A DNA stretch of 11,052 nt from an uncultured Bacilli bacterium (GTDB taxonomy: Bacteria; Bacillota_I; Bacilli_A; RF39; UBA660): contig CALVRF010000043.1 of the NCBI GenBank assembly GCA_944358495.1, positions 1-11,052 on the forward strand, read 5' to 3'. Made by a program: the position numbers and the translations under genes. Below the pieces are notes generated by a model. The model made no database searches, was not told the origin of the DNA, and saw only the letters and a program-made list of their open reading frames with translations. Below are positions 1 through 5,797 of the stretch, piece after piece (position 1 is the first letter of the stretch; each line of letters starts with the position of its first letter).

Positions 1-11
1 ATCATAACTTC

Positions 12-41
12 ATTATATCCTTACCCCTCCCCTTAAGTCAA
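12..41 (-). promoter_or_regulatory. Strong outward-facing promoter at left edge
   Basis: On the minus strand a TTGACT -35 box (36-41) and a perfect TATAAT -10 box (12-17) are separated by 18 bases. The predicted start is near position 5, so the transcript leaves the window on the left and its gene is not visible. The spacer is unusually G-rich for this genome, with two GGGG tracts between 21 and 32. It lies just past the terminator of the Rpn gene, which fits the start of a new transcription unit. Confidence 0.6.
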
Positions 42-125
42 GCAAAATCCCGCCAAAATTTAACTTTTTTTTGCCAATTAATAAAAATGGATACTCATTT
101 ACAAATTTAAAATTATTGACCAAAC

Positions 126-149
126 AAAAAGCAGGAACTCATCCTACTT
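126..149 (-). terminator. Rho-independent terminator after the Rpn-family gene
   Basis: Read on the minus strand, an 8-bp stem (142-149 with 129-136, one G-U pair) closes a 5-base loop and is followed by five T residues (130-126). It lies about 47 bases past the Rpn stop codon and marks the end of that transcript. Confidence 0.7.
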
Positions 150-195
150 GACGTTAACATTTTACTTTAAAACTTTCAAAAATAAACATTAACAA

Positions 196-861
196 CTAAT
201 TAATCTCCTTTTGTAATTGTGTTAATTCTTCAATACTTAAACCCGTAGCTTTTTTAATATCCGTTAATTTCATGTCTAATTTTAATAAGTTCTTAGCCGT
301 TTGTCTAATGCCCTGAGAAATTCCTTGAGAAATTCCCTCTTTCTTCCCGGCCTCTCGTTCATTTAATCTAACAAGTTCATCAAAAAATTCCTTATTCCAA
401 TCATGAATACTAAAATCTTCGCTAAGCATAAATCCCACCTCTTTCATTATTTTATTTAATTCCTCTTTACTTAAGATATTTTTTAATATGTCATATAGCT
501 CTTCATAACTTTGGGCCGTTAAAGCCGTTAGCCACACCACACCTTCTATCCTGTCACCTTTAGTATAATATAAATACCGATAACAATCAAGGTTTTTAAG
601 CGTAATTATAACGTTTTTTATATGAGTTTCACCAATAGTTAAATTAAATGGTTTAACTATTTCAGTTCCATATTTACCCGCTTTCTCTCTAGCATTTAAG
701 TTTAATTGATAAAGCGTTATTTTCTTTAGTTCTTTAGGACTCATTCCACTTTCAAGTAGTGAATTATACATTCGGCTAATATAAGCATAATTTCTTTCTT
801 TTACACTTTCATAACTACTTCTATTCATTTCGATATCCACATGAATATTGTTATTTAACAC
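196..861 (-). CDS. C-terminal fragment of Rpn-family nuclease
   Basis: This 221-codon frame could begin at GTG (861), which overlaps the end of the N-terminal frame, but I see no ribosome binding site for it. It holds the HVDIEMN motif with the second putative catalytic acidic residue, the middle of the family domain, and the tail with GISQGISQGIRQ followed by TGLSIEEL. The first putative catalytic Asp, four codons before this GTG, is excluded. Translation as a separate active protein is unlikely. It is best read as the downstream part of the frameshifted gene. Confidence 0.5.
   Translation of the reverse strand: MLNNNIHVDIEMNRSSYESVKERNYAYISRMYNSLLESGMSPKELKKITLYQLNLNAREKAGKYGTEIVKPFNLTIGETHIKNVIITLKNLDCYRYLYYTKGDRIEGVVWLTALTAQSYEELYDILKNILSKEELNKIMKEVGFMLSEDFSIHDWNKEFFDELVRLNEREAGKKEGISQGISQGIRQTAKNLLKLDMKLTDIKKATGLSIEELTQLQKEIN
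314..336. repeat. 12-bp in-frame tandem repeat in the Rpn tail
   Basis: The 11-mer TGAGAAATTCC occurs at 314-324 and 326-336 with a 12-base period. On the coding strand it gives two GISQ units, followed by a diverged third, GIRQ. Copy number of such units varies among Rpn-family tails. Confidence 0.75.
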
Positions 862-1067
862 CGCATAAATATCAACATTTTTTGATATTCTTTTTTATTG
901 CTTTTAAATAATTCACTATTGTGTAAAATAATGCTTTTATCTTCTAAACTTTCATCAAGCTCGAGTACCGCAATAATAAACTTTTTAAGTAAATCTAAAC
1001 TTTTACCAAACACCCCTTTAAACATAAAATCAAAAGTTAAAGGAATATACGGATATTTAGTTATCAA
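855..1067 (-). CDS. N-terminal fragment of Rpn-family nuclease
   Basis: This 70-codon frame starts at TTG and matches the family N-terminus through about residue 63. It then reads seven unrelated residues (MLIFMRC) before TAA. It lacks both putative catalytic acidic residues, which lie in the other frame, so it cannot encode an active nuclease alone. The upstream AGGAGG is strong but sits about 15 bases away. No better in-frame start exists before the TAG stop near 1110. Confidence 0.4.
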   Translation of the reverse strand: MITKYPYIPLTFDFMFKGVFGKSLDLLKKFIIAVLELDESLEDKSIILHNSELFKSNKKEYQKMLIFMRC

Positions 1068-1175
1068 TTTTATAAATTTCTTCCTCCTTTCCTGCCCCTT
1101 ATAAATATCCTACTGCAAGAAAGGTCTTAATTCCTGCTTAGTAAAAGAAAAAGTTTATTTTTTAATAATAATTAC

Positions 1176-1206
1176 AAAAAAATAAGAGGTGGGGGCCTCT
1201 TATTTT
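1176..1206 (-). terminator. Terminator of the two-component operon, overlapping the kinase stop
   Basis: A perfect 11-bp stem (1196-1206 with 1179-1189) surrounds a six-base loop CCCCCA on the minus strand and continues into seven T residues (1182-1176). The kinase stop codon TAA (1202-1200) lies inside the 5' arm, so a terminating ribosome would cover the hairpin. Confidence 0.9.
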
Positions 1207-2459
1207 ATAATAAAACTAATTCCGGTCTTTTCGTTCTTAACACTAACTTCATAACCTAGTAGGGAAACGGTTTTTTTAACAATCGATAGTCCTAAGCCGA
1301 ACTGACCTTTTATCCCCTTCGTATAAGGGGTAAAAATATCGTTTAAAATAGATTTATCAATGTTTGGTCCATCATTATAAAATGTTATTTGGTGGCCCTT
1401 GACAGTTATTTTAACATTTTCTTTCGCATAACGAGTAAAATTGCTTAAAATATTGTCAACTATAGCCTCCCACATATCAACGGACCCATTGAATATAGTT
1501 TTTTTGTCAGCAATATTAATTTGCCATTTAATATCTGGCCTTATAACTTTAAACTTTTCTACTGACTTTGGTAGGATATCTACAATGTTAATAGTATCAC
1601 TTTTGTAGTTATCCATATTTTTAATATAGGTTAATTTGTTTAAATATAGTAAGGAGTGTACTTTAATTTCTAATTTATTAATTTCGTCTTTTATTATTTT
1701 GAGTCCACTTTTTTCATCTTGAACGCCATCTTCAATAGCCTCGACATACGATTTTATAACGGTGAGAGGGGTTTTAAAATCATGAGAAATATTTTGATAC
1801 ATTTGATTTTTATATTCGTCTTGTTTTTTCAAGGTTACTTTCATTTCATCAACGGCGTGGGACAAATCTTCAATTTCATCATCGACTTTGTAAGGCATTT
1901 TGCCTACATAGTCATCATTATCTAAATTATCGACCTTCTCTTTTAATTTTTTTATCCTATCCGCTAGTATTTGTGACCAAATAGCCACTATAAGTAAAAT
2001 GATGAGCAATGTTATTAATAATACTGGCATCAAGGATGCTAAAATATCAGCCTTCATTTGAGCGATATAATCATTGTTTGTAATAGCTACTTTAATGCAG
2101 CCATCATCTTCTTTGGTATTATAATAGTAGGTTTTTCCTTGATAAGTAAACTTACCATAATCGTTGTTTATCTCTTCTAAGATTTGACTAGCCGGAAGAT
2201 TAATTACTTCGGATAAGTTGTTTGATGTTGTAACAATACCTTCCTGAAAAAATATGTAGGCAATATTATCTTCAAGGGCACTATCACTAATATTGTTTTG
2301 AACAATATCTAAAGGAATTTTCAAATTAAAATATATATTTTTTTCGTAAATAGGGATTAAGGCTTTTGGTAATATAACCGCTACACTTATGTAAATAATA
2401 GCAAACATTATTAACACAATAGCAATTAGTTGACGGTATAAATTATGCTTTAATTTCAT
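1200..2459 (-). CDS. Two-component sensor histidine kinase
   Basis: This 419-residue inner-membrane histidine kinase has a transmembrane helix at about 10-31, an extracytoplasmic sensor domain of about 110 residues (32-141), and a second helix at about 142-164. A HAMP-like linker (165-215) follows, then the dimerisation and phosphoacceptor motif YQNISHDFKTPL with H226. The ATPase domain shows the N box (DNILSNF, N336 and N340), G1 (NDG, 362-364) and G2 (FGLGLSIVK, 387-395). It would phosphorylate the response regulator encoded just upstream. Its ATG overlaps the regulator's TGA by four bases, which implies translational coupling. The sensor domain resembles nothing I can name and has one Cys (C121). 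No transporter or other likely target gene is adjacent, so the signal is unknown. Confidence 0.93.
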   Translation of the reverse strand: MKLKHNLYRQLIAIVLIMFAIIYISVAVILPKALIPIYEKNIYFNLKIPLDIVQNNISDSALEDNIAYIFFQEGIVTTSNNLSEVINLPASQILEEINNDYGKFTYQGKTYYYNTKEDDGCIKVAITNNDYIAQMKADILASLMPVLLITLLIILLIVAIWSQILADRIKKLKEKVDNLDNDDYVGKMPYKVDDEIEDLSHAVDEMKVTLKKQDEYKNQMYQNISHDFKTPLTVIKSYVEAIEDGVQDEKSGLKIIKDEINKLEIKVHSLLYLNKLTYIKNMDNYKSDTINIVDILPKSVEKFKVIRPDIKWQINIADKKTIFNGSVDMWEAIVDNILSNFTRYAKENVKITVKGHQITFYNDGPNIDKSILNDIFTPYTKGIKGQFGLGLSIVKKTVSLLGYEVSVKNEKTGISFIIK

Positions 2460-3109
2460 GATAATCTATACCCATATCCATAAATAGTATTTAGCCTAAG
2501 CTTAGGCATTTTTTTTCTAAGCCTTCTAACTAAATCGTCAACAACCCGGTCACTTCCAAAATAATTTGTACCCCAAACATTTTCTAAAATTTGATTTCGA
2601 CTAAACGATTTATTTTTATTTTTTAAAAGCATAACTAGTAAATCAAACTCTAAAGTAGTGAGAGAGATTTCTTTTGAGCCCTCATTAACTAGTCTTTTAT
2701 CCAAATCGATTATATATTTGTCATAATCTATTTTTTCTGTTTGTGTACTGTAGGTTCTTTTTATAATATTATTAACTCTTAAAACTAATTCCTTAGGGGA
2801 ATAAGGTTTAGTAATGTAATCATCACTGCCCAGTTCAAGTCCAATAATTTTATCTAAGTCTTGGTCTCGAGCCGAAGTAAATATTACTGGAACTTCACCA
2901 CTTTCTCTTATTTTTTTTATTATATCGTATCCGCTTACCGCGTCTCCTAGCATAATATCTAAAATCCATAAATCGACTTTATCAGTCACGTGATTTAAAG
3001 CATCCATCCCATTATAATATTGAATAACCTCATAACCAGCTCGCTCTAAATAAGACTTAATTAAATTGTTTAAATTTTCTTCATCTTCGACTAAACAAAT
3101 CTTATACAT
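2456..3109 (-). CDS. OmpR/PhoB-family response regulator
   Basis: This 217-residue regulator has a receiver domain at 1-115 with the acidic pocket E8-D9, phosphoacceptor D51 (WILDIML), S79 in the switch position and K101 in the TKPY motif. A winged-helix DNA-binding domain follows at about 125-217, with the family signatures LTTLEFDLLVMLL and the closing YGYGYRL. It is the partner of the histidine kinase encoded directly downstream with an ATGA overlap. The ATG at 3109 follows GAGG at an eight-base spacing. Its promoter carries two identical 9-base boxes one helical turn apart, which suggests autoregulation. The pair stands alone, with terminators on both sides, so its regulon lies elsewhere. 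Confidence 0.93.
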   Translation of the reverse strand: MYKICLVEDEENLNNLIKSYLERAGYEVIQYYNGMDALNHVTDKVDLWILDIMLGDAVSGYDIIKKIRESGEVPVIFTSARDQDLDKIIGLELGSDDYITKPYSPKELVLRVNNIIKRTYSTQTEKIDYDKYIIDLDKRLVNEGSKEISLTTLEFDLLVMLLKNKNKSFSRNQILENVWGTNYFGSDRVVDDLVRRLRKKMPKLRLNTIYGYGYRLS

Positions 3110-3127
3110 TATTATCGCCTCATTTAT

Positions 3128-3158
3128 AGTATAACACTATTTTCTACAGTTTTCTACA
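3128..3158 (-). promoter_or_regulatory. Promoter with direct-repeat operator of the two-component operon
   Basis: On the minus strand an extended -10 element TGTTATACT (TATACT at 3133-3128) lies upstream of the regulator. The -35 position, 17 bases away, holds only TAGAAA. Two exact copies of TGTAGAAAA (3158-3150 and 3148-3140) cover the -35 and the spacer, with a 10-base period. Tandem repeats one helical turn apart are the usual binding pattern of OmpR-family dimers. Autoregulation is therefore inferred, not shown. Confidence 0.6.
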
Positions 3159-3295
3159 TCTATCACATCCTTTCATTTTTGGAGTCTTTCCTTAACTCCA
3201 TCTTAATTGTACAAAACAAATATGTTTATAATTTGATAAAAATATGGGAAATTATGGTGGAAAAAATATTTAACTTAACCCCTTCACCAAAACAT

Positions 3296-3319
3296 AAAAA
3301 AAGTACTAAAACTAGCACT
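3296..3319 (-). terminator. Terminator after the YhcG-like gene
   Basis: The minus strand has a 7-bp stem AGTGCTA/TAGTACT (3319-3313 with 3308-3302, one G-U pair), a four-base loop and then seven T residues. It lies about 80 bases past the YhcG-like stop and is the first terminator downstream of obgE. Confidence 0.75.
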
Positions 3320-3326
3320 ACTATTC
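3311..3326. repeat. Imperfect direct repeat flanking the YhcG-like gene, downstream copy
   Basis: The minus strand reads GAATAGTA GTG CTAGTT. The copy upstream of the gene reads GAATAGTACTAGTT, so the two share 14 bases and differ by a 3-base insertion here. This copy forms the 5' arm of the terminator at 3296-3319. The partner copy contains the obgE stop codon. Confidence 0.5.
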
Positions 3327-3397
3327 AAAATATAAACTAATGAAAAACAACTAAAGAACTCTTGCTAAATAATTAAGTATACGACACATTGCAATTA

Positions 3398-4411
3398 TCA
3401 GCCATTATTCAACACCTTTTCAACTTCACTTATTAATTGTTCTTTATTAGGAATATAATATGTATACGTTGAAGCAAATACATTATTAGACAAACCACCT
3501 AAAGCGTATTCCATAGCAATTTCTTTTTTACTTTTACAAAGAATAATTCCTATTGGCTTATTATCATATTCATCATTAATTTCGGCATTATAATAATTTA
3601 AATACATATTCATTTGGCCAGCATACTCTGGTTTCATTTGACCTATTTTTAAATCAATTAAAACATAACATTTCAATATTTTATTATAAAAAACCATATC
3701 GACATAATAATGCGTGTTTCCTAAAGTTATTCTTTGCTGGGTTCCCACAAACATAAAACCTTTACCTAACTCAAGCAAAAAATCCTCCATATGTTTTACC
3801 AATTTTTTCTCTAAATCTTTTTCTAATATTGGCTTTGGCTCTTTAATATCCAAAAATTCAAAAACATAAGGTTCTTTTAAAAGGTCTTCCGGTACATTAA
3901 TCATTTGCCCATGCTTAGATAATTCATATACTATCTCTTTATTGGTTTTCCCATCAGAAAGTAACAATCTTTCAAACAATGATGTTCCGATTTGCCTTTT
4001 TAACTCTCTAACAGACCAATTTGAATTAATACATTCCCGTTCATAAAAATTTCTTTCATCAACATTTTCAATACTTAAAAGTTCACAATAATGACTCCAA
4101 CTTAATTTTCTAGACAGTGTCTGGAATTTTGGATAAGTAACATAAAATTTGCGCATATTAAATAAATTACTAACCGAAAATCCAGAGCCTAAAACTTTTT
4201 TCAATTCTTTAGACAATTCCTTAATTACTTGTTTCCCATATTCCGCTTTTATATTTCCATTCTGTTCATTTTCCACAATAATTCTACCAACATTCCAATA
4301 GGCACTTAACATTGCATTATTAACCTCATAAACAACTTTTTTTCTTCCATCTAGAATAACTTTTTTAATTTCTTCAATCATTTTAGCATTTCTATTTTTT
4401 AATTCATTCAT
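3398..4411 (-). CDS. YhcG-like PDDEXK nuclease (DUF1016 family)
   Basis: This 337-residue protein has the two-part YhcG architecture. The N-terminal DUF1016_N region (about 10-150) contains SAYWNVGRIIVENEQ, FSVSNLFNMRKFY and WSHYCELLSI. The C-terminal PD-(D/E)XK nuclease domain (about 195-330) contains YYVDMVFYN with D238, then LIDLK with D253 and K255, then EYAGQMNMYLNYY. The second acidic residue is Asp where many relatives have Glu, which the superfamily allows. The length is typical. Members are scattered accessory genes often found near restriction-modification or defence loci, and the substrate here is unknown. The gene lies 36 bases after obgE with no terminator between, so cotranscription is likely. 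The ATG follows a G7 tract acting as Shine-Dalgarno at seven bases. Confidence 0.88.
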   Translation of the reverse strand: MNELKNRNAKMIEEIKKVILDGRKKVVYEVNNAMLSAYWNVGRIIVENEQNGNIKAEYGKQVIKELSKELKKVLGSGFSVSNLFNMRKFYVTYPKFQTLSRKLSWSHYCELLSIENVDERNFYERECINSNWSVRELKRQIGTSLFERLLLSDGKTNKEIVYELSKHGQMINVPEDLLKEPYVFEFLDIKEPKPILEKDLEKKLVKHMEDFLLELGKGFMFVGTQQRITLGNTHYYVDMVFYNKILKCYVLIDLKIGQMKPEYAGQMNMYLNYYNAEINDEYDNKPIGIILCKSKKEIAMEYALGGLSNNVFASTYTYYIPNKEQLISEVEKVLNNG

Positions 4412-4418
4412 TTCTATT

Positions 4419-4425
4419 CCCCCCC
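4419..4425 (-). promoter_or_regulatory. Homopolymeric G7 ribosome binding site of the YhcG-like gene
   Basis: Seven consecutive G residues on the minus strand lie seven bases before the ATG at 4411, where the Shine-Dalgarno sequence belongs. The other genes here use ordinary AGGAGG-like sites. Confidence 0.55.
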
Positions 4426-4439
4426 TTTTTCTATTAATG

Positions 4440-4453
4440 AACTAGTACTATTC
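4440..4453. repeat. Imperfect direct repeat flanking the YhcG-like gene, upstream copy
   Basis: The minus strand reads GAATAGTACTAGTT. It spans the last sense codon and the TAG stop of obgE. The matching copy lies at 3311-3326 beyond the YhcG-like gene, with an extra GTG in the middle. Confidence 0.5.
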
Positions 4454-5719
4454 TCTAAACTCAAACACAAAATCCAAAATACTCACTTCATCGCCATCTT
4501 TGGCACCTAATTTTCTAAGTTCATCATCAATGCCAAATTTTTTTAACTTATTAGAAAATCTTAAAATAGCTTCTTCACTATCAAAACGACTCATCTTTAC
4601 TAATTTTTCCACTTCTTTACCCCTAATTACCCAAGTATTATTCTCTTTAGTAATTGTAAATGGTTTTTCCTGTTTAAACTTATAAATAACATGGCTTTCA
4701 ATTTTATCATCATCATATAAATTTTCTTTACTAATCGTATCAAGCATATCAGCCATCACATTTAATATAGCATTAACGCCCTCACCTGTTACTGCGGACA
4801 TTTCATAAACTGGAACATCAACCTTTTCTTTAAACTTTTTCAAATTTTCTAAAGCCCCCGGCATGTCCATTTTATTAGCAATAACAATTTGTTTTTTATT
4901 TAACAGCTTATCACTAAAAGACTTTAACTCGTTATTAATAACTACATAATCGTTATAAGGATCACGATTAGAAAAACCACTCATATCGATAATATGCGCA
5001 ATTATCCTTGTCCTTTCAATATGTTTTAAAAACCTTATGCCAAGTCCATGGCCTAAAGAAGCACCTTCAATTAATCCCGGTAAATCCGCCACTACGAATG
5101 AACGACCATCTCTTACTCTAACAACACCCAAATTCGGTTTTAAAGTTGTAAATGGATAATCAGCAATTTTCGGTTTAGAAGCCGAAATTCTAGAAATAAA
5201 AGTTGACTTACCTACGCTAGGCATTCCAACTAAACCCACATCGGCCATCAATTTTAACTCCAACTTCACCTTACGATATTCACCAGGCTCACCATTTTCT
5301 GCAAAATCAGGAGCCGGATTAGAACCGGTCGCAAAAGCCATATTACCACGGCCACCACGACCACCATAAGCTGCAACAACCTCTTCGCCGTCTTTTGTCA
5401 AATCAGCAATCACTAGTCCCGTCTCAACATCCGTAATGGTCGTTCCAAGAGGAACTAAAACCACAACATCTTCGGCATTTTTCCCATGTTTGCCCTTGCC
5501 TAAACCATTTTCACCACGGTTACCTTTTATTTTTCTTCTATAATTAAAATCCACTAAAGTATTTAAACCCGTATCTACTTTAAAAATTATATTCGCTCCG
5601 CGACCACCATTACCACCAAAAGGTCCACCTAAAGCTACATATTTTTCTCGTCTAAATGCTTTACATCCATTACCGCCATCACCAGCAAACAATTCAACTA
5701 TAGCTTCATCAACAAACAT
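4448..5719 (-). CDS. obgE: GTPase Obg (CgtA), ribosome assembly
   Basis: Obg is an essential GTPase that binds the large ribosomal subunit and links its maturation to nucleotide status. From the ATG at 5719 it has 423 residues, the usual length. The glycine-rich Obg fold (1-156) starts MFVDEA and contains GGNGGRG and YGGRGGRGNMAF. The G domain follows, with G1 GMPSVGKST (165-173), DYPFTT, G3 DLPG, G4 NKMD (about 283) and G5 SAVTGEG. A C-terminal OCT domain covers about 345-423. An upstream in-frame ATG at 5731 is less likely, because GAGGG sits five bases before 5719 and the predicted transcription start near 5736 leaves almost no leader for 5731. The common neighbours L21 and L27 are absent. 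It has its own promoter and no terminator before the YhcG-like gene. Confidence 0.96.
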   Translation of the reverse strand: MFVDEAIVELFAGDGGNGCKAFRREKYVALGGPFGGNGGRGANIIFKVDTGLNTLVDFNYRRKIKGNRGENGLGKGKHGKNAEDVVVLVPLGTTITDVETGLVIADLTKDGEEVVAAYGGRGGRGNMAFATGSNPAPDFAENGEPGEYRKVKLELKLMADVGLVGMPSVGKSTFISRISASKPKIADYPFTTLKPNLGVVRVRDGRSFVVADLPGLIEGASLGHGLGIRFLKHIERTRIIAHIIDMSGFSNRDPYNDYVVINNELKSFSDKLLNKKQIVIANKMDMPGALENLKKFKEKVDVPVYEMSAVTGEGVNAILNVMADMLDTISKENLYDDDKIESHVIYKFKQEKPFTITKENNTWVIRGKEVEKLVKMSRFDSEEAILRFSNKLKKFGIDDELRKLGAKDGDEVSILDFVFEFRE

Positions 5720-5742
5720 CTTATCCCTCATTTCCTAACCGT

Positions 5743-5771
5743 ATTATACCTTATATCTCAATTAAAAACAA
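5743..5771 (-). promoter_or_regulatory. obgE promoter
   Basis: On the minus strand TTGTTT (5771-5766) and a perfect TATAAT (5748-5743) are spaced by 17 bases. The predicted start near 5736 gives a leader of about 17 bases to the ATG at 5719. The -35 box lies directly after the T tract of the upstream operon's terminator. Confidence 0.75.
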
Positions 5772-5772
5772 G

Positions 5773-5797
5773 AAAAAAGGACTTATAACTTAGTCCC
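5773..5797 (-). terminator. Terminator of the rnhB operon
   Basis: A short stem GGACT/AGTCC (5796-5792 with 5783-5779, extendable by one G-U pair) encloses an 8-base loop and is followed by six T residues. The stop codon TAA of the zinc-ribbon gene lies inside it. The stem is short, so it may be leaky. Confidence 0.6.

Larger units (their letters stand above)
196..1067 (-). pseudogene. Rpn-family PD-(D/E)XK nuclease/putative transposase, frameshifted
   Basis: Two adjacent frames (1067-855 and 861-196) together make one protein of about 290 residues, the usual size for the Rpn recombination-promoting nuclease family (TIGR01784-like). The N-terminal part has the typical opening YPYIPLTFDFMFKGVFG. 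After a -1 shift at the A6 run (T6 on the plus strand, 878-883) the reading continues NVDIYAV and then LNNNIHVDIEMN, giving putative active-site residues D66 and E80. The C-terminus has the family's variable tail with GISQ repeats and a short helix-turn-helix-like end. One extra A in the run restores a continuous frame. The start is TTG at 1067, about 15 bases after AGGAGG. Family members are DNA nucleases that promote RecA-independent recombination. Decay, homopolymer length variation and an assembly error all remain possible. Confidence 0.7.

Noticed and set aside
114..165. TTGACC at 114 and TTGACG at 148 on the plus strand as -35 boxes
   Set aside because: Neither has a -10-like hexamer 16-18 bases downstream, and no plus-strand gene follows.
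878..883. Programmed -1 frameshift in the Rpn gene
   Set aside because: The codon phase (CAA AAA ATG) does not fit a canonical slippery heptamer, and I see no stimulatory hairpin or internal Shine-Dalgarno. It is kept only as a weak alternative to a pseudogene.
1719..1925. Plus-strand ORF of 68 codons inside the kinase gene
   Set aside because: It is antisense to well-conserved kinase domains, with no ribosome binding site. The same reasoning excludes the other plus-strand frames and the extra minus-strand frames within leuS and the zinc-ribbon gene.
2456..3109. Possible Mycoplasma-type code with TGA as Trp
   Set aside because: TGA closes several genes at the family-expected C-terminus and Trp residues are encoded by TGG.
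3180..3200. Hairpin TGGAGT...ACTCCA upstream of the response regulator
   Set aside because: The 6-bp stem has no T tract on either strand, so it is not a terminator. No regulatory role is supported.
3150..3206. Mini-ORFs on the minus strand (MELRKDSKNERM and MKGCDRCRKL) as possible leader peptides
   Set aside because: Neither has a Shine-Dalgarno sequence, and both lie upstream of the predicted extended -10 promoter, so they would not be on its transcript.
3207..3232. Plus-strand TTGTAC and TATAAT resembling a promoter
   Set aside because: The spacer is only 14 bases and no plus-strand gene follows.
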